Positions 1 through 5,072 are shown, counted from the first letter of the stretch. The stretch is DNA of 6,969 nucleotides from Nitrososphaerales archaeon (GCA_030042335.1 JASHZW010000088.1:1-6969); one strand, 5' to 3'. The notes: generated by a model from the sequence alone, not told the origin. Numbers and translations are program-made.

Positions 1-1
1 G

Positions 2-559
2 GTATTCACGCAGGTCCATGTGTTGAAAGCAATCCTCGCCATAGGACGCTCAGGAGCGGTGGGGAGGGGCAGACTCGGGTCCCTAACTGGCCTCGGACAG
101 GGTGAGGTCAGGACGCTCATAAAGAGGCTCAAGGACAACCAGCTGATCGTGATCGAGGCCGAGGGATGCAGACTGAGCGCCAAGGGGCAGAAGGAATATG
201 CAAACCTGTCTTCCCTTTTGCCATGGTCCCGTCCCGTCAAGGCCAGGGGACTCGCGCTGGGGGAACACTGCTGGGCGGTACTCGTGAAGGGCGCCGCGAA
301 GGAGGTTCGCTACGGAATAGAGCAGCGGGACGCGGCGATAAAGGCCGGGGCGGACGGGGCTTTCACGGCTGTCTTCCGTTCCGGCAGGTTCACAATACCA
401 GGCGAAGGCACCGACTGCGAGAAGGACGGCCCGAGCGAGCCTTGGATTATCATCCGCAAGACAGGTCCCCAGGACGGCGATGTCATCATAGTCACGGGCT
501 CAGGAAGCGATTCCGACTCCGAGAACGGTGCCCTCGCCGCAGTCTTGACACTCATCTGA
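2..559 (+). CDS. DUF4443 winged-helix regulator, 5'-partial
   Basis: Likely DNA-binding transcriptional regulator of the archaeal DUF4443 type. The N-terminal part (about residues 1-60 counted from the GTG at 20) reads as a winged helix-turn-helix: GRGRLGSLTGLGQGEVRTLI is the recognition-helix region, followed by a wing ending in LSAKGQKEY. After a linker comes the DUF4443 core with GIEQRDAAIKAGADGA (residues 99-114) and an IPG motif (126-128), a combination I recall as typical of the family. An in-frame GTG lies at 20, but the frame stays open to the window edge and the upstream residues (VFTQVH before VLKA) resemble the usual family N-terminus, so the true start is probably outside the window. 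The C-terminus has an acidic Ser/Asp stretch (SGSDSDSENG). It stops 41 bp before the HEAT gene, which seems to have its own promoter. The ligand and regulated genes are unknown. The family call is from memory. Confidence 0.75.
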   Translation, partial: VFTQVHVLKAILAIGRSGAVGRGRLGSLTGLGQGEVRTLIKRLKDNQLIVIEAEGCRLSAKGQKEYANLSSLLPWSRPVKARGLALGEHCWAVLVKGAAKEVRYGIEQRDAAIKAGADGAFTAVFRSGRFTIPGEGTDCEKDGPSEPWIIIRKTGPQDGDVIIVTGSGSDSDSENGALAAVLTLI

Positions 560-565
560 CCGTCG

Positions 566-577
566 TTTAGGTTATAA
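566..577 (+). promoter_or_regulatory. TATA-box promoter of the HEAT gene
   Basis: The TTATAA core (572-577) within TTTAGGTTATAA is centred about 26 bp before the GTG at 601. This is the archaeal TATA-to-start-site distance and implies a leaderless transcript. An in-frame TAG at 568-570 rules out any start further upstream. The 10-mer TTAGGTTATA recurs upstream of sufC at 4227-4236. Confidence 0.5.
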
Positions 578-600
578 CACTCCCGCTTCAGTCGGGCAGC

Positions 601-1110
601 GTGTATACGACCACCGTCGTTGATGACGAGAAACATTGCCTCGAGGTGATGAGACAGATGGAAGATCAGTATGAGAAGAAGAATGAGGAGTTCTTCGTCG
701 ATGTCCTAAAGAACGAGCCCAGCTTGGTCCTGCGCGTTCATGCCGTCACGATTCTCGCGGAGCTCGGGAGCGAACTCTCCGTCTCAACGCTCTCGGACGT
801 CGTCCTGAACGACCCCGACCCTCTAGTGAGACACGAGGCCGGGTTCACGCTCGGACAGATGGGGCTCGCCTCGGGTGTCCCCGCCCTCGAGGAGGCAGTG
901 AAGCACGACAAGGAGGCCATCGTCAGACACGAGACGGCTGCCGCGCTTGGTTCGATAGGTAACCAGTCGGCACGCGCCACGCTCGAGGCTGCGCTGAAGG
1001 ATGAGGATGAGCTCGTGAGGAACTCCGCAGCCGCATCGCTGTTCAATCTGAAGTTCCTCAGGTCTTACTCGGTCGGCGCCACAGCCCGAGATAGAATGCC
1101 GAGACCCTAG
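601..1110 (+). CDS. HEAT-repeat protein, half-size deoxyhypusine-hydroxylase-like
   Basis: A 169-residue all-helical HEAT/PBS-lyase-type repeat protein. Repeats are visible at about residues 38-58, 71-89, 103-120 and 134-150. The middle two carry His-Glu pairs in the contexts VRHEAGFTLGQMG (H78-E79) and VRHETAAALGSIG (H110-E111), 32 residues apart. Eukaryotic deoxyhypusine hydroxylase uses two such HE pairs per half, about 33 residues apart, to bind its di-iron centre, and its local sequence (RHEA..ALGAIG, LGQM) is very similar. Here there is only one half, so a di-iron site would need a dimer. That is inference; the protein may instead be a scaffold. The GTG start fits the upstream TATA box; later in-frame ATG codons (649, 658) would still leave the repeats intact. 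The C-terminal 20 residues are not HEAT-like. The stop overlaps that of the convergent small gene. A generic HEAT-repeat protein is the safe call. Confidence 0.8.
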   Translation: MYTTTVVDDEKHCLEVMRQMEDQYEKKNEEFFVDVLKNEPSLVLRVHAVTILAELGSELSVSTLSDVVLNDPDPLVRHEAGFTLGQMGLASGVPALEEAVKHDKEAIVRHETAAALGSIGNQSARATLEAALKDEDELVRNSAAASLFNLKFLRSYSVGATARDRMPRP

Positions 1111-1322
1111 CCGCTCGCCACTTTGTACAGGCCGCCCTTGGCGTCGAGCTTCGCGACGGCATCATCGACGTTCTCATCAGGAGCGACCGCCTTGTTCTTG
1201 ATGGCGGTCTCCCACAGTTCGATGTAGACCTCAAGCGCCTTCTTTACCTCGGGTGGCTTCTCCTTCTTGTTCTGCTTGAGCTCTCTGAGGTACTCCTCGA
1301 CGGTCTTGATGCTGCGGGGCAA
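1107..1322 (-). CDS. Small conserved-looking protein of unknown function
   Basis: I do not recognise a family. From the TTG at 1322 the product is 71 residues, charged and helix-rich: a Lys/Glu-rich N-terminal half (TVEEYLRELKQNKKEKPPEV), a likely helix KKALEVYIELWETAI, then an acidic segment ending DAKGGLYKVASG. No Cys, membrane segment or signal peptide is seen. The open frame extends upstream into the decarboxylase-like gene, but those residues are basic and shadow-like. The TTG is favoured because a TATTAA box (1350-1355 on the plus strand, read on the minus strand) lies about 30 bp upstream. It starts 40 bp after the decarboxylase-like stop and may be read from its own promoter or from the operon. 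Its TAG stop shares the palindrome CTAG with the stop of the HEAT gene. The start is uncertain. Confidence 0.6.
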   Translation of the reverse strand: MPRSIKTVEEYLRELKQNKKEKPPEVKKALEVYIELWETAIKNKAVAPDENVDDAVAKLDAKGGLYKVASG

Positions 1323-1349
1323 GCGCCGTATAATTGAGCGCGGGCGCCC

Positions 1350-1355
1350 TATTAA
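1350..1355 (-). promoter_or_regulatory. Possible TATA box for the 71-residue gene
   Basis: Read on the minus strand this is TTAATA, centred about 26 bp before the predicted start site and about 30 bp before the TTG codon at 1322. A second AT-rich run (1329-1335) is too close to the TTG to drive it. A perfect 8-bp palindrome, GGGCGCCC (1342-1349), abuts the box. Weak evidence from spacing only. Confidence 0.3.
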
Positions 1356-1362
1356 GCGCAGA

Positions 1363-2313
1363 CTAGGACCTTTTGAGCCTGGCACCCTTGCCGACGGTCG
1401 ATAGTAGGACGCGATAGCCCATCTTTGAGATGGCATTCTTGACCTTGCCCTCATCCTCCTCGGTCGTGTTGATGAAGACGGAAGGTCCAGTCTGCATGGA
1501 GAAGTACGCCTCGATGCTGTTCGACCTCAGCTCCCTTACCTTGGTTATCACTCGGATCGTGTCGGGACTCATGACGACGAGGTGGTTCTTCCCTGTCATC
1601 GTCACGCTGTGCAGCTCCATTGTGTCCTGTTCCACCAGCTCCCCAAGCGTCCGGAAATCACCGCCGCGTACGGTCTTCTCCACCTGGTCGCACCTCTTCG
1701 AGGCGCTCTCGATCCTTGCTTTGAAGAAGGGCGAAGACTCTACCTCTTCGTGGGCCATCTCCGTCCTCACGCTCGAAGGCAACGGCACAATCACCGTCCT
1801 TAGAGGCAGGTCCTTCTCATCCGCGAACTTCTCCGAATACGTGTCCTCGTCACCCTTGCCCGCGTAGAGCCGCGAGAAGCCTCCGACCATCGTCCTGGAG
1901 GCCGATGCCGCGAAGAGTCTGGAGACCCTTGAGAGGTCCTTGAGGTCGGAGTTCCCTTTGTTGACTGCGTGGTCTATCGCGAAGGTAAGAGCGGCACCTG
2001 CGGAGGAGGAGAACCCGAGGCCCTTCCCGTCGACGCCAGGCATGTTCTTCGAATCGATCCTGAGCCTCAGTTCCTCGAAGTTCTTGCCCGTCAGTCTCCA
2101 TGAGACGGGTTGCAGCCGGCGGAGAGCGTCCTCGTTCTCCTTCCCTTCGACCAGCAGCGCACTATCTCGACCCTCGGTGACCTTGACCTCGGAGTAGAGA
2201 GGCGTCGTGTTGACCGATATGCTGTCATGGTATGGAATACGCAGCTTCCAGTCCTTCATCCCATGGTACTTTACGAGAGCCTGCATCGTGTTCGCGACTA
2301 CGGTGAAAGGCAT
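1363..2313 (-). CDS. Diphosphomevalonate-decarboxylase-family GHMP enzyme, atypical active site
   Basis: 316 residues, close to the family's usual 300-400. The N-terminus (LVKYHGMKDWKLRIPYHDSISV, residues 13 onward) aligns with the decarboxylase motif LKYWGKRD..LNLP.NSSIS, keeping the lysine (K15). The GHMP phosphate-binding loop is GLGFSSSAGAA (98-108). ASRTMVGGFSRLYAG (138-152) matches the SACRSLFGG region and keeps the phosphate-transfer arginine (R140). Family members phosphorylate the 3-hydroxyl of mevalonate derivatives; true decarboxylases then release CO2 to give isopentenyl (di)phosphate for archaeal lipids. In the final motif, FDAGPN of the yeast enzyme is SMQTGPS here, so the catalytic Asp seems replaced by Gln274. 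Mevalonate 3-kinase of Thermoplasma also lacks the Asp/Lys pair, so substrate and outcome are open: decarboxylase, 3-kinase or a related step. The ATG start overlaps the DUF371 stop (TGATG), suggesting an operon with translational coupling. Cytosolic; no signal peptide. Confidence 0.8.
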   Translation of the reverse strand: MPFTVVANTMQALVKYHGMKDWKLRIPYHDSISVNTTPLYSEVKVTEGRDSALLVEGKENEDALRRLQPVSWRLTGKNFEELRLRIDSKNMPGVDGKGLGFSSSAGAALTFAIDHAVNKGNSDLKDLSRVSRLFAASASRTMVGGFSRLYAGKGDEDTYSEKFADEKDLPLRTVIVPLPSSVRTEMAHEEVESSPFFKARIESASKRCDQVEKTVRGGDFRTLGELVEQDTMELHSVTMTGKNHLVVMSPDTIRVITKVRELRSNSIEAYFSMQTGPSVFINTTEEDEGKVKNAISKMGYRVLLSTVGKGARLKRS

Positions 2314-2759
2314 CAGACACCGACCTCAATCTTGAGCAGGCCCCTCGTCTCGGGCTTCCTTAGGCTTTCCACCATCGTCCTCGGGATGTCCTTCGCTGCA
2401 GCGTCAGCATTCAGCGCCAGCGTGCGGGGGGAGATGAAGGTACTCTTCCTGATGACCATCTCCTCGTGGCTCTCTAGGGTGAGCGCCGACGCCCCGGTGG
2501 CCTTGACCGAGAATCTCTCCTGAGGGACCTCTATCGTTATCAGGACCCGGGAACTGTCGTTCGAGATCGAGTCCCTGACCGACGCGGAGAGCTCGGAGAG
2601 ACCCTTGTCGGCCCTTACCCCGATTATGCAGTCCCCGTTTATGCTGAGATGGGGGTCCTTCGTCACCTCTATCGTGGTCCTATGCAGAGACCTCACCATC
2701 GGATGCCCGTAGAACTCCACCTCGTCCGTATACGTGGCCACAGCCAGCCGTCCGCTCAT
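2313..2759 (-). CDS. DUF371 family protein
   Basis: A 148-residue protein of the uncharacterised archaeal DUF371 family. Family-like motifs run in order: FYGHPMVRSLHRTTIEVTKD (16-35), GDCIIGVRADKG (42-53), and VIRKSTFISPRTLALNADAA (102-121), followed by a terminal helix (DIPRTMVESL). No known catalytic mechanism can be assigned; the conserved His, Asp and Cys (H19, H26, D43, C44) are notable. I chose the ATG at 2759 because the GH motif then falls at the usual distance from the N-terminus and the shared TATA box lies about 33 bp upstream; in-frame ATGs at 2774 and 2840 would lie at or before the predicted start site. The stop overlaps the next gene's ATG by one base, so it is coupled to the decarboxylase-like enzyme. 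No membrane or signal segment. Confidence 0.85.
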   Translation of the reverse strand: MSGRLAVATYTDEVEFYGHPMVRSLHRTTIEVTKDPHLSINGDCIIGVRADKGLSELSASVRDSISNDSSRVLITIEVPQERFSVKATGASALTLESHEEMVIRKSTFISPRTLALNADAAAKDIPRTMVESLRKPETRGLLKIEVGV

Positions 2760-2788
2760 CACCGTTAATAACATTGGAATGCCCCAGA

Positions 2789-2796
2789 GTTTATAC
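2789..2796. promoter_or_regulatory. Shared divergent TATA box
   Basis: GTTTATAC reads GTATAAAC on the other strand, so it resembles a TATA box in both directions. Its centre is about 27 bp from the GTG at 2820 (plus strand) and about 33 bp from the ATG at 2759 (minus strand). No other AT-rich box lies at a suitable distance for the plus-strand gene. Inference from spacing. Confidence 0.45.
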
Positions 2797-2815
2797 GGCC
2801 GGAAGGAGGCCGGCC
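2797..2815. repeat. Perfect 6-bp inverted repeat between promoter and start
   Basis: GGCCGG (2797-2802) and CCGGCC (2810-2815) are separated by AAGGAGG. The loop contains GGAGG, a Shine-Dalgarno-like string 10 nt before the GTG at 2820. If transcription starts at about 2819, as the TATA spacing suggests, this lies in promoter DNA and could be an operator. If transcription starts earlier, it would be a hairpin hiding the ribosome site. Confidence 0.4.
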
Positions 2816-2819
2816 TATC

Positions 2820-3056
2820 GTGTCCAGCGAGTACGAACAACTCCTCGGTAAGATGTTGGAGGAGAGGAAGACCAAACTCGCACAGCTGAGCTCCCGAAAG
2901 GGCAAGGAGAAGAAGGCGGAGGAGCTGCGCGTCGAGATGCGCTACATCGAGCTAGAGCTGGAGCACTACCAGAACGCGCTGAAGCTATTTCGGTCGCACT
3001 CGACAGTGAAAGTCGGAAGGTGGGGTAAACCCGAGGTCGAAGAGGGCCACGCATAA
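2820..3056 (+). CDS. Small charged coiled-coil protein, unknown function
   Basis: 78 residues, no family recognised. Residues 1-57 are almost entirely helix-forming and highly charged (LLGKMLEERKTKLAQL, then KKAEELRVEMRYIELELEHY), with heptad-like spacing of Leu/Met/Ile suggesting a coiled coil. The C-terminal 20 residues (HSTVKVGRWGKPEVEEGHA) look unstructured. No Cys, signal or membrane segment. The GTG start is the first start after the divergent promoter and fits a leaderless transcript; a GGAGG in the hairpin loop 10 nt upstream is an alternative ribosome site. It is transcribed away from the DUF371 gene. An oligomerising or nucleic-acid-associated small protein is possible but unsupported. 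Confidence 0.65.
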   Translation: MSSEYEQLLGKMLEERKTKLAQLSSRKGKEKKAEELRVEMRYIELELEHYQNALKLFRSHSTVKVGRWGKPEVEEGHA

Positions 3057-3086
3057 CAGCCCTGAATCAGCACCCTTTGTCAGAAC

Positions 3087-3094
3087 TTAAATAT
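3087..3094 (+). promoter_or_regulatory. TATA box upstream of leader ORF and GAF gene
   Basis: TTAAATAT is centred about 36 bp before the ATG at 3127, predicting a start site at about 3117 and a leader of about 10 nt. No TATA-like box lies 25-35 bp before the GAF start at 3321, so this promoter probably drives both ORFs. Confidence 0.45.
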
Positions 3095-3126
3095 CATCGG
3101 GGGTCGCCGAGATTCCGAAAATTTTG

Positions 3127-3324
3127 ATGGAGCGACCACTGTCGAGCATTTTGGTGGCGGAAGCGTATGAACCCAGCGAGGAGCTTCGGACTGGCGCTGG
3201 TCCCTCTCGTTTTCAGTCCGACTCCGATTTCTTGGTACCTGGCTTTACGGGTTCGGACCGATACCAGAGTCTCATCGCGGCGGTTCTCTTCAAGGTTGTC
3301 TTCGAAGGTAAGAAAATAGAATGA
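3127..3324 (+). CDS. Putative 65-residue leader cistron
   Basis: I do not recognise this product and am not certain it is translated. In favour: a TATA box at a suitable distance, an ATG soon after the predicted start site, and a stop overlapping the next gene's start as ATGA. Against: no known motif, weaker third-position GC bias than the neighbouring genes, and an open frame on the opposite strand. The product has an acidic N-terminal half (YEPSEELRTG), a Ser/Asp/Phe middle (RFQSDSDFLVPGF) and a short hydrophobic C-terminal helix (SLIAAVLFKVVF). If not a gene, it is a roughly 200-nt 5' leader for the GAF gene and could be regulatory RNA. Confidence 0.35.
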   Translation: MERPLSSILVAEAYEPSEELRTGAGPSRFQSDSDFLVPGFTGSDRYQSLIAAVLFKVVFEGKKIE

Positions 3325-3794
3325 AAACAACATATCGCATGGACAGGGAAAAAGCCAAGGAACTTCTGGCACAGGTGGAGGTGGCTACGACCACCGCCAA
3401 ACCGTCTGAGGTGAGGAAGAAGGTCGTCAAGATCCTGAACGGGGTCCCCACCTACAACTGGGTAGGGATATATCTCGTCAATGGCAACGATCTACACCTC
3501 GATTCGTGGTCCGGTCCAGCGGCGACCGTGCACACGGTGATACCCGTGGGCAAGGGGGTCTGCGGTTTCGCTGCCAAGTCAGGCAGGACTGAGATCGTCT
3601 CGGACGTCAGCAAGGACCCGCGATATCTCGAGTGCTTCGCCAACACGAAATCCGAAATCGTAGTCCCGATACACCACGAGAGCAAGGTAGTTGGCGAAAT
3701 CGATATAGACAGCGACGAGCTGAACGCTCATTCCTCCATGGACAGGGAGGTGCTCGAGGCGGTGGCCTCGAAGATATCCCGTTTCTGCGTGTGA
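3321..3794 (+). CDS. GAF-domain protein, free methionine-(R)-sulfoxide reductase-like
   Basis: A 157-residue single GAF domain of the fRMsr type, the usual family length. Landmarks are YNWVGIYLV (45-53), GKGVCGFAA (77-85), RTEIVSDVSKDPRY (89-102), LECFANTKSEIVVPI (103-117) and EIDIDSDE (126-133). In E. coli fRMsr, Cys84, Cys94 and Cys118 reduce free methionine-R-sulfoxide. Here C81 corresponds to Cys94 and C105 to Cys118, the catalytic one, but the PAC motif holding Cys84 reads PAA, so that resolving Cys is absent. Reductase activity using two cysteines is plausible; a redox or ligand sensor role is the alternative. Cytosolic. The ATG at 3321 overlaps the preceding ORF's stop (ATGA); a second ATG at 3339 is possible. 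It ends one base from the convergent neighbour's stop. Confidence 0.85.
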   Translation: MKTTYRMDREKAKELLAQVEVATTTAKPSEVRKKVVKILNGVPTYNWVGIYLVNGNDLHLDSWSGPAATVHTVIPVGKGVCGFAAKSGRTEIVSDVSKDPRYLECFANTKSEIVVPIHHESKVVGEIDIDSDELNAHSSMDREVLEAVASKISRFCV

Positions 3795-3795
3795 C

Positions 3796-4140
3796 TCAGG
3801 AATCCGGGAGCTTGTCCACCAGCTTGATCATCTCGGCGTAGTGATGGGCAATGATGCTGGACCCCGCAGGACCCATCATCGACTCCGCGTTGGCCTTGCA
3901 CTGACCGATCGCGGTCAGAATTCCGGCCTTGGTGGGTTTCTCGAAGCTCACACCGCAATTCTGGAATACACCTCCGACGAACTGTTGGACCTGAGCGCGT
4001 ATCTGCGCGTCTGTAGCCGGCTGGTGCAGTACATCCATGAATTCCTTGTTGGCACTCTCGAAGCATTTGAGGAGCTCGTCTCTCACAAGAACTGGTGTAA
4101 CTTTGTTCGCCGGGATATTCGGCGCGGTGTAACCTGTCAT
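3796..4140 (-). CDS. Conserved-looking 114-residue protein, unknown function
   Basis: No family recognised. The protein is mostly helical, with three cysteines (C26, C62, C81) and a His pair (IIAHHYAEMIKL, about 96-107) near the C-terminus. The segment DAQIRAQVQQFVGGVFQNCG looks like an amphipathic helix ending at a Cys. No signal peptide or membrane segment. That it is a real gene is supported by a TATA-like box about 26 bp before the ATG (leaderless), by filling the gap between two genes exactly, and by a balanced soluble composition. The longer frame on the same strand (up to 4180) is Arg-rich and looks like a shadow. It diverges from sufC with 136 bp between the starts. Metal or redox binding through Cys/His is conceivable but not shown. 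Confidence 0.7.
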   Translation of the reverse strand: MTGYTAPNIPANKVTPVLVRDELLKCFESANKEFMDVLHQPATDAQIRAQVQQFVGGVFQNCGVSFEKPTKAGILTAIGQCKANAESMMGPAGSSIIAHHYAEMIKLVDKLPDS

Positions 4141-4161
4141 AGTAGTTGTTGCCGCTCCGCG

Positions 4162-4169
4162 TATTTAAT
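4162..4169 (-). promoter_or_regulatory. TATA box of the 114-residue gene
   Basis: Read on the minus strand this is ATTAAATA, centred about 26 bp from the A of the ATG at 4140, so transcription should begin at or within a base or two of the start codon. There is no room for a Shine-Dalgarno, consistent with a leaderless mRNA. Confidence 0.55.
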
Positions 4170-4210
4170 TCCGGCTGCACATTTTATTCTGGGCTGATTA
4201 TTCCGATAAT

Positions 4211-4233
4211 AATCTAAGGCTATAACTTAGGTT
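4211..4233. repeat. Inverted repeat upstream of sufC, possible operator
   Basis: AATCTAAG (4211-4218) and CTTAGGTT (4226-4233) form 8-bp arms matching at 7 of 8 positions around GCTATAA. It lies just upstream of the sufC TATA box, where an archaeal activator or repressor could bind. No regulator can be named. Confidence 0.35.
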
Positions 4234-4238
4234 ATATG

Positions 4239-4246
4239 TTTAAATA
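4239..4246 (+). promoter_or_regulatory. TATA box of sufC
   Basis: TTTAAATA is centred about 34 bp before the ATG at 4277, giving a predicted start site at about 4269 and a leader of about 8 nt. This is the strongest TATA-like sequence in the window. Confidence 0.6.
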
Positions 4247-4276
4247 ATTAGGGGAGTTCTCGGGGGCAGTAAGCTC

Positions 4277-5041
4277 ATGGCGACTCTGGAGATCAAGGAC
4301 CTTCACGCCCAGGTCGAAGGCAGGGAGATACTGAAAGGCGTCAACCTGACGATCAAGCAGGGTGAGGTGCACGCGCTCATGGGGCCCAACGGCTCAGGCA
4401 AGAGTACTCTCGCCTACACGCTCCTCGGGCATCCCAAGTACAAGGTAACCAGCGGGGATATCCTGATAGACGGACAAAGCATGGTAAGCCTTCCACCTGA
4501 CAAGCGGGCAAGAGCAGGCCTGTTCCTCGCCTTCCAGTATCCCGTCACCGTCCCCGGTGTGACCATGTTCTCCTTCCTCAGAGCCGCTTACAACTCTGTC
4601 CACACGGATGAGAAGAACCAGCCACCGACGCTCTTCGAGTTTCGTGAGGCGATGAACGAAAAGATGAAGCTTCTTGGGGTCGACGAGTCGTTCATGAATC
4701 GTTACTTGAACGAGGGGTTCTCCGGAGGCGAGAAGAAGCGCGCGGAGATACTCCAGCTCGCGCTGCTCCGCCCGAAGTTTGCCGTCCTAGATGAGACCGA
4801 CTCTGGTCTCGACATCGACGCTCTGAAGACCGTCGCCGAAGGGGTGACAAAGATTGCCGGAGCCGACCTCGGTGTCCTGATAATCACACACTACCAGCGC
4901 ATCCTGAAGTATGTCAAACCGACCTATGTGCATGTACTCTACGAAGGCAAGATAACCGCCTCTGGAGGAGAAGACCTCTCGCTCAAGCTTGAGGAGAAGG
5001 GATATGGTTGGCTGAAGGAACAGGCGGGTATCGTCGCCTGA
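4277..5041 (+). CDS. sufC: Fe-S cluster assembly ATPase SufC
   Basis: A complete 254-residue ABC-type ATPase, the normal SufC length. Visible motifs: Walker A GPNGSGKST (36-44), Q-loop LAFQYP (84-89), ABC signature FSGGEKKR (148-155), Walker B AVLDETDSGLD (169-179) with catalytic E173, and H-loop H205 in LIITHYQ. The DETDSGLD form and FSGGEKKR are characteristic of SufC rather than transport ATPases. SufC works in the cytosol with SufB and SufD, where ATP-driven dimerisation reshapes the scaffold on which Fe-S clusters are built. The ATG fits the strong TATA box. sufB lies downstream on the same strand but 1.25 kb away, separated by two unrelated small genes, so the usual sufCB operon is broken here and sufB has its own promoter-like box. 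Confidence 0.97.
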   Translation: MATLEIKDLHAQVEGREILKGVNLTIKQGEVHALMGPNGSGKSTLAYTLLGHPKYKVTSGDILIDGQSMVSLPPDKRARAGLFLAFQYPVTVPGVTMFSFLRAAYNSVHTDEKNQPPTLFEFREAMNEKMKLLGVDESFMNRYLNEGFSGGEKKRAEILQLALLRPKFAVLDETDSGLDIDALKTVAEGVTKIAGADLGVLIITHYQRILKYVKPTYVHVLYEGKITASGGEDLSLKLEEKGYGWLKEQAGIVA

Positions 5042-5072
5042 CTTCTTTCAGGTTTGCGTCAGTTCCCTCAAT

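Noticed and set aside
738..1046. 102-codon minus-strand frame opposite the HEAT gene
   Set aside because: Ser/Ala-rich antisense shadow of the regular HEAT repeats.
1107..1454. Long form of the small minus-strand gene starting at 1454
   Set aside because: The extra N-terminal residues overlap the decarboxylase-like gene by about 90 bp and are Arg/Pro-rich and shadow-like; the TTG at 1322 fits the promoter.
1430..1867. 145-codon plus-strand open frame inside the decarboxylase-like gene
   Set aside because: Ser/Leu-rich composition and complete overlap with a strongly recognised gene on the other strand.
3094..3372. 92-codon minus-strand frame opposite the leader ORF
   Set aside because: No promoter-like box or motif, and it extends into the start of the GAF gene; considered a shadow, though it lowers confidence in the plus-strand leader ORF.
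3728..4180. 150-codon minus-strand open frame overlapping the 114-residue gene
   Set aside because: Its product is Arg-rich and low in order, out of frame with the better-supported gene, and its start precedes the predicted transcription start. Treated as a shadow.
5060..5066. GTTCC just outside both inverted repeats as an extension of them
   Set aside because: The two copies are offset by one base and separated by non-matching sequence, so they were not counted as part of the repeat.
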